A stretch of DNA of 64,000 bases from Vibrio casei. Lineage in GTDB: Bacteria; Pseudomonadota; Gammaproteobacteria; Enterobacterales; Vibrionaceae. The translations under genes and the position numbers were made by a program. Below the pieces are notes generated by a model. It had not been told where the DNA came from and made no database searches. It was given only the letters and a program-made list of their open reading frames with translations. The stretch is taken from positions 1,860,001 through 1,924,000 of the forward strand of contig NZ_AP018680.1 of the NCBI RefSeq assembly GCF_002218025.2. Reading direction: 5' to 3'. Numbering within the stretch: the stretch's first letter is position 1; each line of letters begins with the position of its first letter. This document shows positions 29,250-38,177 of the stretch, in pieces.

Positions 29250-31175
29250 TTACTTATTGAGAAGTGCGTTGATTGCACCCACAAAGTGACTTGGATCTTC
29301 CATTGCACCACGCTCTGAAAGCATCGCCTGTCCAAGCAATACTTCAACCCAACGGCCAAAAGCAACGTCATCGGCTTCATCTGCCATACGTTTCACTAAG
29401 TCATGATGAGGGTTAAGTTCAAAGATATACTTAACTTCCGGTACATCTTGACCCGCTGCCGCTAATAATTTGGCCATTTGCGTACCCATTTCAAAGTCAT
29501 CAGTGACGACTACCGAGGGCGTATTCGCTAGTTTAAAAGTCGTACGTACATCTTTTACGCGATTTCCCAAATAAGCTTTGGTACGCTCAACCACCGACTT
29601 GAACTCTTCTTCTGTTTCCTTATGCTGTTCTTTTTCTGCTTCATCTTCAAATTTAGACAAATCCAGACCTGCTTTGGTGATCGATTGAAATTGGTTGCCA
29701 TCAAACTCAGTCAGATAATTCATTAACCATTCATCGATGCGATCGACCATCAAAATAACTTCAAGCCCTTTAGATTCAAATTGTTCTAAGTGGGGGCTAT
29801 TTTTCGCAGCGGCATAACTGTCAGCCGTTAGATAATAAATCTTATCTTGGCCTTCCTTCATACGCTCAATATAAGAGGCAAGTGCTACGGTCTGTTCAGC
29901 ACTATCAATATGTGTTGAAGTAAAACGCATTAAGCCTGCGATTTTCTCTTTATTAGAGTAATCTTCCGCTGGACCTTCTTTAAGCACCAAGCCAAATTCT
30001 TTCCAGAATGCTTGGTACTTTTCTTCATCACGTGACGCAATTTTCTCCAACATGCTTAACACACGTTTGGTACACGCGTTACGTAATGACTGAGTGATTT
30101 TATTATCTTGCAGAATTTCACGCGATACGTTCAAAGGTAAGTCATTCGAATCAATCAAACCTTTGACAAAACGTAGGTAAGAAGGCATAAATTGTTCTGC
30201 ATCATCCATAATAAATACACGTTGAACGTACAACTTTAAGCCTGCTTGATGATCGCGGTTCATCATATCCCAAGGCGCTTTTGACGGAATATAAAGCAAA
30301 CTAGTGTAATCGTTTTTACCTTCGACTTTGTTATGGCTCCAAGTCAAAGGGTCAGCAAAATCATGAGAGACATGCTTATAGAATTCAATATATTCTTCCT
30401 CGGCCACTTCCGATTTAGAACGAGTCCACAGCGCTTGGGCCTTATTGATTTGCTCCCAACCGCCCTCTTTTTTCGTAATTTTAGTACCATCTTCATTTTC
30501 TTCACCTGTTTCAACATCTTTTTCAGTCCAAATAGAAACAGGAATACCAATATGATCAGAATACTTACCAATCACATCACGTAAGCGATATTCAGATAAA
30601 AATTCTTTACCCTCTTCACGCATATGTAGAATGATTTCAGTACCACGGCTTTCTTTGGTAATATCTTCAATTGTGTAATCACCTTCACCTGCCGAATGCC
30701 ATTTGACTGCCTCCGTTGAAGCGACACCTGCTGCTCTGGTTTTTACCGTCACAGCGTCTGCAACGATAAATGCCGAATAGAAACCCACACCAAACTGCCC
30801 AATAAGCTGAGAGTCTTTGCTCTGATCTTCAGACAATTTGGCAAAGAAATCTGCAGTCCCTGACTTAGCAATTGTGCCTAAATGTTCAATAACATCATCA
30901 CGCGTCATACCAATACCGTTATCCGAGATAGTCAACGTATTAGTTTCTTCATTAAACGACAACTTAACACCCAAATCAGCATCCCCTTGATACAGTTCAG
31001 GATGAGATAAAGCTTTAAAGCGTAATTTATCCGCGGCATCAGAGGCATTTGAAATTAATTCACGTAAAAAGATTTCTTTATTGGAATAAAGAGAGTGAAT
31101 CATTAGGTGTAGAAGTTGCTTAACTTCGGATTGAAATCCACGAGTTTCTTTATTATTTGTCATGGTATCGCTCAT
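29250..31175 (-). CDS. htpG: molecular chaperone HtpG (Hsp90)
   Basis: Bacterial Hsp90 dimer (641 aa from the chosen start; E. coli 624). The GHKL ATPase domain has [25 protein letters not shown] and [15 protein letters not shown]. The middle domain covers about 235-510 and includes [12 protein letters not shown], and the C-terminal dimerisation domain ends AINALLNK. Three Met starts exist; ATG 31175 has GGAG five bases upstream and is preferred over 31193 and 31163. A sigma-32-type promoter lies upstream. It is divergent from toxR, the typical Vibrio layout. Confidence 0.95.
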   Translation of the reverse strand: MSDTMTNNKETRGFQSEVKQLLHLMIHSLYSNKEIFLRELISNASDAADKLRFKALSHPELYQGDADLGVKLSFNEETNTLTISDNGIGMTRDDVIEHLGTIAKSGTADFFAKLSEDQSKDSQLIGQFGVGFYSAFIVADAVTVKTRAAGVASTEAVKWHSAGEGDYTIEDITKESRGTEIILHMREEGKEFLSEYRLRDVIGKYSDHIGIPVSIWTEKDVETGEENEDGTKITKKEGGWEQINKAQALWTRSKSEVAEEEYIEFYKHVSHDFADPLTWSHNKVEGKNDYTSLLYIPSKAPWDMMNRDHQAGLKLYVQRVFIMDDAEQFMPSYLRFVKGLIDSNDLPLNVSREILQDNKITQSLRNACTKRVLSMLEKIASRDEEKYQAFWKEFGLVLKEGPAEDYSNKEKIAGLMRFTSTHIDSAEQTVALASYIERMKEGQDKIYYLTADSYAAAKNSPHLEQFESKGLEVILMVDRIDEWLMNYLTEFDGNQFQSITKAGLDLSKFEDEAEKEQHKETEEEFKSVVERTKAYLGNRVKDVRTTFKLANTPSVVVTDDFEMGTQMAKLLAAAGQDVPEVKYIFELNPHHDLVKRMADEADDVAFGRWVEVLLGQAMLSERGAMEDPSHFVGAINALLNK

Positions 31176-31218
31176 TTGAACTCCATTATTCATAGGTTGG
31201 ACACAGATATATCTATTA

Positions 31219-31246
31219 AAGTTGGGTTAAGAAATATAAATTCAAG
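31219..31246 (-). promoter_or_regulatory. sigma-32-type heat-shock promoter of htpG
   Basis: On the minus strand CTTGAAT (-35), 13 bp, then CCCAACTT (-10) matches the heat-shock consensus CTTGAAA-N13-17-CCCCATNT with few mismatches. It lies about 45 bp upstream of the chosen htpG ATG. Confidence 0.7.
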
Positions 31247-31382
31247 GTAAAAATTCATCAAAACCGTGTTTTTCTTATCAATTTTCATTATGATGTAGAG
31301 AGAAAAGCTCATAAAATCTAAATTTCGGTATTTTATTAATCGAAATATCTGTTTACACCCATTTTCTGCTGAGAATACCTAA

Positions 31383-32231
31383 ATGACTAACATAGGTACT
31401 AAATACATTCTTGCTAACAAATTTATCTTTGATCCTTACAGCAATACGCTAATTGATCAAAACGATGAAAATGAAATCGTGCGCTTAGGAAGTAATGAAA
31501 GCCGCATACTACTCATCCTAATCGAAAGCACTAATAGCGTAGTAAGTCGAGATCAGTTACATGAATATGTCTGGAGAGACCAAGGGTTTCAAGTCGACGA
31601 CTCAAGCCTAACACAAGCTATATCAACACTACGAAAAATGCTTCAAGATTCAACAAAATCACCACAATTTGTTAAAACTGTGCCAAAACGAGGCTATCAA
31701 TTCATTGCTCAAGTTGAAGTGGCTCCACCAATTTCATCACTTGAACCGATTTTAGAAGAATCACCCCAAAATACTGAAAAATTGCATACGACAAATCAAT
31801 TGATTGACGACTCTTCAAATGCACAAACATCAGAAGCTAAGACCGAAAAAAACGAAGTTCAAAGGAAAGAGAAAGCGCCCTTAACCATCAAGTTCATATG
31901 GTTAATAGTGATATTATTACCGATTCTCGCTTGGATGGTAAACGTCCCAAAATCCAGTGACTTCACTTCATTGACAACGGTTGATGGGATACCTGTTTTA
32001 GTCCCGACAAACCAACCAGAATTAGAACAGTGGATTCCAATAATTAAAAGTTGTACCAAACGTTATCTCTCACACAGCCCTGGAAAAACAGGTCTAGACA
32101 GAATAATTGCAACTGGGGATCAGCGAGAAAAAATATTTCTCAATTACATCCATAGTTTGGATCTATCCAGTGAAAACAAGACTATATTACTTTTTGTTGA
32201 CCAAACAAATTTCGATTCGCTTTGTCAATAA
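31383..32231 (+). CDS. toxR: transmembrane transcriptional activator ToxR
   Basis: Inner-membrane regulator (282 aa) with a cytoplasmic OmpR-type winged helix (about 5-110: RLGSNESRILLILIES, SSLTQAISTLRKML, VKTVPKRGYQFIA). An acidic/variable tether covers about 115-168. One membrane helix runs 171-187 (FIWLIVILLPILAWMVN), and the periplasmic domain has two cysteines (Cys224, Cys281) able to form the regulatory disulfide known from V. cholerae. It senses envelope conditions, including bile, and controls porins. It sits upstream of toxS and divergent from htpG. Confidence 0.95.
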   Translation: MTNIGTKYILANKFIFDPYSNTLIDQNDENEIVRLGSNESRILLILIESTNSVVSRDQLHEYVWRDQGFQVDDSSLTQAISTLRKMLQDSTKSPQFVKTVPKRGYQFIAQVEVAPPISSLEPILEESPQNTEKLHTTNQLIDDSSNAQTSEAKTEKNEVQRKEKAPLTIKFIWLIVILLPILAWMVNVPKSSDFTSLTTVDGIPVLVPTNQPELEQWIPIIKSCTKRYLSHSPGKTGLDRIIATGDQREKIFLNYIHSLDLSSENKTILLFVDQTNFDSLCQ

Positions 32232-32250
32232 GAATTAAAAGGGTTCAAAA

Positions 32251-32772
32251 ATGAAAGCACTAAAAATGCAAAAACTACTTTCTATCATGGCTCTTATCAT
32301 CACTATAATCAGTGTCTGGTTTTATTGGAATGGGGATTCAAAAGTTAGACAACTACTCACATCTAGAGAATGGCAGTCAACGACCTTTGTTTACATGACA
32401 CTTTCAGACCAACAAACTAATTCTTTAGATAAAGCAGCCGTGAACTCTACTATTAAATATTTGCCCAACAACACCTATTTAAAGCTGTCTACACTTATTT
32501 TTTCAAGTAAAAATATTGAATCGCCTGTTGAAATTAATATTTCAGAATCTGGAAGCTGGGAGCTAAGCGATAATTATTTAGTTGTCACATCTGATCAGTT
32601 CAAAGATGTTTCAACTAAACCTATTACTCAAATTTCTCCCGGCCAAGTAAGTAAGCTAAAAAAACTATTTAAAATCAGCTCACAACAGAGTCGTAGAGTC
32701 GATATTATTAATGACAAAACATTACTATTAACTAATTTAGGTCATGGTTCAACAGTATTATTCTCTCTATGA
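32251..32772 (+). CDS. toxS: ToxR effector/stabiliser ToxS
   Basis: Membrane-anchored periplasmic partner (173 aa) that protects ToxR from proteolysis. One N-terminal helix (about 10-26, LLSIMALIITIISVWFYW) is followed by a beta-rich periplasmic domain containing SGSWELSDNYLVV and the C-terminal LTNLGHGSTVLFSL. The start has AAAAGGG upstream. It begins 19 bp after toxR, so the pair forms an operon. Confidence 0.93.
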   Translation: MKALKMQKLLSIMALIITIISVWFYWNGDSKVRQLLTSREWQSTTFVYMTLSDQQTNSLDKAAVNSTIKYLPNNTYLKLSTLIFSSKNIESPVEINISESGSWELSDNYLVVTSDQFKDVSTKPITQISPGQVSKLKKLFKISSQQSRRVDIINDKTLLLTNLGHGSTVLFSL

Positions 32773-32838
32773 TACAAAAGAAAGAGGATGACTTATCTTG
32801 TGGATATATTCCTATTGTAAATAGAATGGATATAATTT

Positions 32839-33123
32839 ATGACCATGTTAAAAGCAAAAATATCGATACACTACTGCCAGCAATGTAATTGGATGCTTCG
32901 CGCCACTTGGCTAAGCCAAGAGTTGCTTCATACTTTCAGCGAAGATATCGAATACGTAAGCCTATATCCTGATACAGGAGGCCGATTTGAAATTTTTTGT
33001 AATAACATTCAAGTATGGGAAAGGAAACTAGATCAAGGTTTCCCTGATGCAAAGGCTCTTAAACAACGTATTAGAGATGTCATCGCTCCTGAAAGAAAGA
33101 TGGGCCATCTCGATTCCAAGTAA
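32839..33123 (+). CDS. SelT/SelW/SelH-family (Rdx) small redox protein
   Basis: A 94-residue thioredoxin-like protein with CxxC (Cys13-Gln-Gln-Cys16) after the first beta strand (AKISIHYCQQCNW). RATWLSQELL follows, and the GGRFEIFCN-x2-VWER strand pair is typical of the Rdx family, the Cys homologues of selenoprotein W. No Sec codon is involved. The physiological substrate is unknown. The start has no good ribosome site; MLKAKIS, two codons later, is the alternative. It lies 66 bp after toxS on the same strand and might be co-transcribed. Confidence 0.75.
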   Translation: MTMLKAKISIHYCQQCNWMLRATWLSQELLHTFSEDIEYVSLYPDTGGRFEIFCNNIQVWERKLDQGFPDAKALKQRIRDVIAPERKMGHLDSK

Positions 33124-33249
33124 TTGATGCTACTCTGCTATATATCTATCCCATAATACTCTTTCTAAAATGCATCATAGTTGCATGTATAACCCAATTA
33201 ATACTTTATTCATGTATATACTTAACTTAAATATAATTAAGGAGGCAGC

Positions 33250-34164
33250 ATGCATATATTACTTACTGGTGGAACTGGATTTATTGGATGCGAGTTAGTA
33301 AAACACCTTACTGGCCATAAAATCACTGTTTGTACCCGCTCTCCTAAAAGAGCAAGAGAAAAGTTACGTCATGCTGATTTTTCCAATATAAATTATATTA
33401 GCACCCTATCAACACTCTCCGATCTAAATAATATTGATGCTGTTATCAATTTAGCTGGTGAGCCCATCGTACAAAAACGTTGGTCAAATGCTCAAAAAGA
33501 TAAGATTTGTTCAAGCCGTTGGCAACTTACTCAACAAATCGTTGATTTAATAAAAGCAAGCTCATCTCCTCCATCTTGCTTGATAAGTGGTTCAGCAGTG
33601 GGTATATATGGCAATAAAAAAAACCAACATGTCTATGAGAATACTCCGACCGCATCACATGGTTTTCCTTATCTTGTTTGTAAAAAATGGGAGGACATTG
33701 CAAATGAAGCAGAAAGTTCTCAAACTCGAGTTTGTATTTTAAGAACTGGGATTGTTATTGGGAATGGTGGGGCTTTAAAAACCATGCTCCTCCCCTTTAA
33801 AATAGGTATAGGGGGGAAATTAGGTAATGGTGAGCAGTATATGCCTTGGATACACATTCAAGATGAAGCACGTGCTATCGCATATTTATTAAAAAATTCC
33901 AAAGCCTCTGGCATTTTTAATTTAACTGCGCCTCACCCTGTTACCAATAAAGTCTTCAGCCAAGCCTTAGCCCAAGGCTTAAATAGGCCATGTATTTTTT
34001 CTTCACCAAAATGGTTAATGAAACTAGTGATGGGGGAATCATCACAATTAGTCTTTGATAGTGTAAGGGCGAAACCCAAGCATTTAACTGAAATCGGTTT
34101 TATTTTCACTTTTTCGCATCTGGAGCCCGCATTAAAGCAGGTACTCCACCACGGTCTAGATTAA
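33250..34164 (+). CDS. yfcH: TIGR01777-family NAD(P)-binding epimerase-like protein (YfcH)
   Basis: Extended short-chain dehydrogenase of the SDR39U1/YfcH type (304 aa; E. coli 297). The Rossmann motif TGGTGFIG is near the start, then NLAGEPI and RWSNAQKDKI, which are characteristic of the subfamily. SGSAVGIYG is the Ser/Tyr active-site region, followed by LRTGIVIGNGGALKTM and YMPWIHIQDEARAI. The substrate is unknown. The start has a strong AAGGAGG. Downstream, 34165-34500 holds a small membrane peptide gene and a heat-shock promoter. Confidence 0.88.
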   Translation: MHILLTGGTGFIGCELVKHLTGHKITVCTRSPKRAREKLRHADFSNINYISTLSTLSDLNNIDAVINLAGEPIVQKRWSNAQKDKICSSRWQLTQQIVDLIKASSSPPSCLISGSAVGIYGNKKNQHVYENTPTASHGFPYLVCKKWEDIANEAESSQTRVCILRTGIVIGNGGALKTMLLPFKIGIGGKLGNGEQYMPWIHIQDEARAIAYLLKNSKASGIFNLTAPHPVTNKVFSQALAQGLNRPCIFSSPKWLMKLVMGESSQLVFDSVRAKPKHLTEIGFIFTFSHLEPALKQVLHHGLD

Positions 34165-34260
34165 ACGGTAGCAGCTGAACTGCATCATGTCATTAAACCT
34201 TAATATTTGTATGCCATTATCTCGTTCGTAACTTTATAAATGAAGATCGAATGGAGACAT

Positions 34261-34326
34261 ATGACACTTAACCAGCTCAATTGGCTATGCATCGGCATCG
34301 TCTTAAGTTTATTTTTATTACTATGA
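34261..34326 (+). CDS. putative 21-residue single-helix membrane peptide
   Basis: A short frame of 21 codons plus TGA. ATG 34261 follows GGAG four bases upstream (GGAGACAT). The product starts MTLNQLNWLCIGIV and ends SLFLLL: a short polar head then 14 hydrophobic residues, able to form one membrane helix. I know no named family for it. It lies between yfcH and cnoX. Small toxic or modulatory membrane peptides look like this; chance is the main alternative because such A/T-rich DNA often encodes Leu and Ile. Confidence 0.45.
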   Translation: MTLNQLNWLCIGIVLSLFLLL

Positions 34327-34374
34327 TCTATTCAAATCAAATATAAACCGAAAACGTTCTTTTCATCGCATTGA

Positions 34375-34403
34375 CTTGAAATTCATCGCAATCAACCTCA
34401 TTG
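34375..34403 (+). promoter_or_regulatory. sigma-32-type heat-shock promoter of cnoX
   Basis: CTTGAAA (34375-34381), 14 bp, then CCTCATTG (34396-34403): an exact -35 and a near-consensus -10 for sigma-32, about 100 bp upstream of cnoX. Confidence 0.7.
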
Positions 34404-34500
34404 TAGTTATTGGCATACCTAAACTCCAAAAAACTCGGTTTTCTTATCGAAAATAAGGTACTTTTATCCTCAACAAACGCCACTTTTCAAGGATATTTCG

Positions 34501-35355
34501 ATGCAATCAGACTTCATTATTGAGCTCAACGAGCAAAATTTCCGTCGCACAATAGAACAATCTCAACAAACACCTGTTCTGATCCACTTTTGGTCGCCAT
34601 CTATTGCAGAAAGCACCCAAATCATTAATGATCTACAAGCCTTAGCAAACAAACATCAAGGCTCTTTTATATTAGCGTTTTTAAATTGCGAATCTGAACC
34701 GACCATTGCTTCTCAATTTGGTGTTCAATCACTTCCAACAATTGCTTTATTTTCGAATGGGCAAGCTATTGATGGTATGGCTGGTACACAACCTATTGAA
34801 TCAATATCGACAATGCTAGAAAAGCATTTACCAAGCCAAGATGATCTAGTCTTGAAATCAGCCATTAGTGCAATGGAGCAAGGGCAGCACCAAGAAGCAC
34901 TTTCTCTATTACAAAATCTACCGGAATCGCTAAGATTACGCGGTGATATCAAATTGGCTATTGCGGACTGCATGCTTGAAACAAACCAATTCGATTTAGC
35001 TAAAGTACAACTTTCAAGCATTCCACTAGAATATCAAGATAACTACTTTAAAGGTTTAACAGCAAAGCTGGAACTGCATGAACAGGCAGCAGATAGTCCG
35101 GAAATTAAAACTTTAGAATCTAAATTAGCCGAGGAACCTTTAAATTTATCTTGTCTTTGTGATTTGGCTTTACAATATCATCAAGTTTCAAGGAATGAAG
35201 AAGCTTTACAACTTCTACTATCGGTTTTGAAAAAAGATTTAAATGCTCACGATGGTGAAGTAAAAAAAGTATGTATGGATATCCTATCCGCTCTTGGACA
35301 AGGTAATACGATTGCTTCTAAATATCGTCGCCACTTATATTCTTTATTATATTAA
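34501..35355 (+). CDS. cnoX: chaperedoxin CnoX (YbbN), thioredoxin plus TPR
   Basis: Co-chaperone (284 aa, the same as E. coli) that holds oxidation-sensitive proteins and hands them to GroEL and DnaK. The thioredoxin domain (1-108) has PVLIHFWSPSIAES, where the usual redox site (SxxC in E. coli) has no cysteine: position 38 is Ser. Cys63 (FLNCESEP) remains, as does LPTIALFSNGQ. The C-terminal half is TPR-like (SAISAMEQGQHQEALSLL..., NEEALQLLLSVLKKDLN) and ends SKYRRHLYSLLY, the GroEL-contact end. A sigma-32-type promoter is upstream. It is convergent with cueR. Confidence 0.9.
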   Translation: MQSDFIIELNEQNFRRTIEQSQQTPVLIHFWSPSIAESTQIINDLQALANKHQGSFILAFLNCESEPTIASQFGVQSLPTIALFSNGQAIDGMAGTQPIESISTMLEKHLPSQDDLVLKSAISAMEQGQHQEALSLLQNLPESLRLRGDIKLAIADCMLETNQFDLAKVQLSSIPLEYQDNYFKGLTAKLELHEQAADSPEIKTLESKLAEEPLNLSCLCDLALQYHQVSRNEEALQLLLSVLKKDLNAHDGEVKKVCMDILSALGQGNTIASKYRRHLYSLLY

Positions 35356-35359
35356 CGCG

Positions 35360-35752
35360 TTAATGCTGCCCAGTCAGATCATCAATGATTGGGCAGTTAG
35401 AGCCTTCGTCACCTGGGCACTCACTTATCCAACTTAACAATTGTTGACGAATCAACGTTAACTCTGCCAGTTTCTTATCGACCTCAAGTAATTTTTGTTC
35501 TGCCGTTTTTTTTACATTAGAGCTACTTCGACATGGATCATTTGCGAGTTCAACCAAAAACTTACACTGTTCTAAATTAAACCCCACCGCCCTAGCTCTC
35601 GCAACAATTTTTAACTGTTCTATTTGTTTATCACCATAGTTACGATAACCATTTTCAGACCTTAATGGCTCAGCCACAACACCTTTAGATTCGTAAAACC
35701 GGATCGATTTAGCGGTTAACCTAGTAAGTTTAGCAACTTGACTAATATTCAT
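35360..35752 (-). CDS. cueR: copper-responsive MerR-family regulator CueR
   Basis: Activator of copper efflux genes (130 aa; E. coli 135). The MerR helix-turn-helix is MNISQVAKLTRLTAKSIRFYESKG, followed by RSENGYRNY and a long dimerisation helix. The metal loop CPGDEGSNCPIID holds the two cysteines that bind Cu(I) in CueR. ATG 35752 follows AGAGGAAAG; the frame extends five codons upstream. No copA lies beside it here. It is convergent with cnoX, with only 4 bp between the stops; cueR and ybbN are also near neighbours in E. coli. Confidence 0.9.
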   Translation of the reverse strand: MNISQVAKLTRLTAKSIRFYESKGVVAEPLRSENGYRNYGDKQIEQLKIVARARAVGFNLEQCKFLVELANDPCRSSSNVKKTAEQKLLEVDKKLAELTLIRQQLLSWISECPGDEGSNCPIIDDLTGQH

Positions 35753-35773
35753 CTTCTTTCCTCTCAAAATAGT

Positions 35774-35810
35774 AAAAGCCGATCATAGCTCTAGTCTATA
35801 ATCGGCTTTT
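35774..35810 (-). terminator. terminator after the UPF0319 lipoprotein gene
   Basis: Perfect 10-bp stem AAAAGCCGAT / ATCGGCTTTT with a 17-nt loop, followed on the minus strand by TACTATTTTG. It lies between the lipoprotein gene and cueR. Confidence 0.75.
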
Positions 35811-35835
35811 TGAAAAATATATTTGAATTTAGATA

Positions 35836-36621
35836 TTATTCTACTTTCAACAGCCAGCTCAATATATCAGCGCGCTGTTCAGGGCTTGCTTTCTTATACC
35901 AATAATCCAACATTTGAGATGGTTTTCCTTTACCGTTTAGCTCACCAGAAACTTGTTTCCGGTTTTGAAATGCCCAACTAGAGAAAGACGATTTTTCTTC
36001 TGGCGTTGCTTCTGAATACCAGTATTCGACCATTTCTTGAGGTTTACTTAGTACGAAAGGAACAACTTCTGTACCTTGTGGCAAACTGGCTGTGTGTCCA
36101 TTTTTCTCATTAAAAATAGCCTGAATATAGCCAGCCGGTATTTTATAATCAATAACGGACGAATTGCTTGGCGTCGAGATTTTATAACTAAAGCCATCTA
36201 TTTTCGCTTTTTCTAAAGTCGCCATATCGACAGGGAAAGTAAAATACTGAGTTGTTGTACAATTATCGTTGCAGGTTTCACTTGTTACTTTATAAGCCTT
36301 TAAAGGCTCTGTCTTATCACCATAATGCGCTTCAGTGTAAAGGTTATATGATTTAAAGTAAGTCATACTCATTGCTACATATGATGAATCCACCTTTGCA
36401 TCATTTTGCTTAGGAAAAATAATCGTCATATTAGCGGCGCTATTTAATATCTGACTATTTCCAACTACAATATCACTCGTCGAAAATGCTTTACCTTGGA
36501 TCTCAAGAAAGTTAGATCGTTCTTTAACCGACTGAATAGCATCCGTATAATCACCATCATCAGCAAAATTTGAACACGCTGATAACAATAATGTTGAAAG
36601 TAAAAAATAAACCTTTTTCAT
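35836..36621 (-). CDS. UPF0319/DUF2057 (YccT-like) lipoprotein with doubled C-terminal motif
   Basis: Predicted lipoprotein (261 aa): signal MKKVYFLLSTLLLSAC with lipidated Cys16, then Ser-Asn, so outer-membrane sorting is likely. The C-terminus resembles E. coli YccT ([20 protein letters not shown]), but the motif occurs twice: MVEYWYSEATPEEKSSFSSW and MLDYWYKKASPEQRADILSW, about 44 residues apart. The middle part has a Cys pair (CNDNC). YccT has been linked to curli/envelope control in enterics; the role here is unknown. It lies 80 bp downstream of the porin gene but behind a terminator. Confidence 0.7.
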   Translation of the reverse strand: MKKVYFLLSTLLLSACSNFADDGDYTDAIQSVKERSNFLEIQGKAFSTSDIVVGNSQILNSAANMTIIFPKQNDAKVDSSYVAMSMTYFKSYNLYTEAHYGDKTEPLKAYKVTSETCNDNCTTTQYFTFPVDMATLEKAKIDGFSYKISTPSNSSVIDYKIPAGYIQAIFNEKNGHTASLPQGTEVVPFVLSKPQEMVEYWYSEATPEEKSSFSSWAFQNRKQVSGELNGKGKPSQMLDYWYKKASPEQRADILSWLLKVE

Positions 36622-36649
36622 ATACCACCTACTACTTTAAGAAGAAAAA

Positions 36650-36669
36650 ACGCTGGCCTAAGCCAGCGT
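36650..36669 (-). terminator. terminator after the porin gene
   Basis: Stem ACGCTGGC / GCCAGCGT with a 4-nt loop, followed on the minus strand by TTTTTTCTTC. It separates the porin from the downstream lipoprotein gene. Confidence 0.88.
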
Positions 36670-36700
36670 CTGGTTTACGCATTATATCGAAGAAAAGTAA

Positions 36701-37759
36701 TTAGAATCCGTATTCAATACCAACACGTGTCACAAGATCTGTATCATTTGTCGTTGCATCTTGGTGGGTTTTACGGCCAGCAACGCGAATGTAAGGAACA
36801 AAACCATTAATCGTCATCATTAATTGACCAGAAATAGTACTTGCATCATCATCCATGTCAATACCACCTTGTTCTGAGTCTAGATTCGCAGCATAACCTA
36901 GCTTAAAGCCGATGTTATCATACCAATATTGACCTATGATAGAGTAAGAATCTTGAGACTTTTCATTAGCTTTAGTATCTGAGCTGATTTCTTCGTGCTT
37001 AAATGCTGCTGAAAGACCGAAACCTGCAGGTAGTGCAATATCAACACCAGCTAAATAAGCAAAGTTATCATCGCCTTCAACACCTTTAAAATTGTTACCA
37101 GCTTCAACTGCACCTAAAAACGTAACTTTGCTGATAGTATATTTTGCATTCAACCCACCAAAGTAAGAATCACGCGTCGCAGTACCACCACCAAAATCAC
37201 CAGAATCACGACCAACTGAAGCTGCAAATGTGAAACCACCGTAGTTTAGTGAGTCATATCGAATTTGGTTTGATTGACGATCATAAGTTGCTTGAACGCC
37301 ACCCCAATCAAATACACTACCCAACCCTGGGTTAGAGAAAGGCCAGTCAATAATTTCATACATTGGAGTAAGCATACGACCAAAGCGGACTTTACCCCAA
37401 TCGTCACCTTTTAAACCAACAAAGGTATCACGAAAACCTAGCACACCACCGGGATTACCACCTTGACCCCAATCAGTGTTATCTACATAACCAGACTCAA
37501 TTTGCATAAATACATTTAAGCCATCGATAATATCTTTACCAGCACGGAAACCAATACGTGATTCATTTTCAATAACTGCGCCAGTACTCGCTTTACGGTT
37601 ATCTGTCACATTATAATTAACGACTGAAATTGCTGCTACACCATATGCTTCAACAGTAAAATCAGAGTTAATACCAATTTCTGCAGCATTAGCAGTACCA
37701 GTAAATGCTGCTGCTGAAATTACAGCGCCTAATAGCGTACGTTTAAAAATTTTTTCCAT
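36701..37759 (-). CDS. general outer-membrane porin (OmpU/OmpT-like)
   Basis: Trimeric beta-barrel porin of the Gram-negative porin family (352 aa). Signal peptide MEKIFKRTLLGAVISAAAF...TANA, then AEIGINSDFTVEAYGVAAI. VRFGRMLTP and the constriction-loop-like GLGSVFDWGG are typical, and the C-terminus VTRVGIEYGF ends in Phe, the BAM recognition signature. The start has TAGGAGC. In Vibrio such porins are controlled by ToxR and, for OmpT, by CRP. The long upstream region contains CRP-like sites. I cannot decide which named porin this is. Confidence 0.9.
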   Translation of the reverse strand: MEKIFKRTLLGAVISAAAFTGTANAAEIGINSDFTVEAYGVAAISVVNYNVTDNRKASTGAVIENESRIGFRAGKDIIDGLNVFMQIESGYVDNTDWGQGGNPGGVLGFRDTFVGLKGDDWGKVRFGRMLTPMYEIIDWPFSNPGLGSVFDWGGVQATYDRQSNQIRYDSLNYGGFTFAASVGRDSGDFGGGTATRDSYFGGLNAKYTISKVTFLGAVEAGNNFKGVEGDDNFAYLAGVDIALPAGFGLSAAFKHEEISSDTKANEKSQDSYSIIGQYWYDNIGFKLGYAANLDSEQGGIDMDDDASTISGQLMMTINGFVPYIRVAGRKTHQDATTNDTDLVTRVGIEYGF

Positions 37760-37831
37760 GGAAAGCTCCTAAAAATGGACATAGCTGTTTTTTGAAACCT
37801 TAATTACTTTAAGTGGCCGCCGAAAGTAACC

Positions 37832-38139
37832 AAGGTCATTCTTCCAATTATTTCGCTAAGTAAACTAACCTCACAAAATATTGTATTTATATCGTTGCAT
37901 ACACAATGTGTATCCACGCATTCAGACTAACTTCGCTACGCAAAACATCAACATTAAGTTAATTATTTAACAAAGAAACATGAGCGAGCGCAAAGTTCCG
38001 CATCAATAGTGATTAAGGTCACACAATGCCAGGATAAAAATAAAAATCATATAAAACATATAGTTATATTAAATGCATCTCAATAGATATCAAACTTATG
38101 ATAAAGGTCATAATTTGAATGAATAGATAAACTGACCTT
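37832..38139. promoter_or_regulatory. porin upstream region with clustered CRP-like AAGGTCA sites
   Basis: The 492-bp gap 37760-38251 has no ORF. It holds AAGGTCA at 37832, 38015 and 38104, and its complement TGACCTT at 38133. Two are embedded in CRP-like dyads: AGTGA-TTAAGG-TCACA at 38008-38023, one mismatch from TGTGA-N6-TCACA, and TTATGA-TAAAGG-TCATAA at 38096-38113, a perfect dyad in its arms. They lie about 250-350 bp upstream of the porin start, far for direct class I/II activation unless the transcript has a long leader. Confidence 0.5.
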
Positions 38140-38177
38140 GATAGATAAGAGAGCGAGCAATGAACATGAGAGCAAAA

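Noticed and set aside
34165..34180. GGTAGC-containing sequence resembling an ops (RfaH) element
   Set aside because: Only the central hexamer matches, and it lies directly after yfcH, not in the leader of a long polysaccharide or virulence operon.
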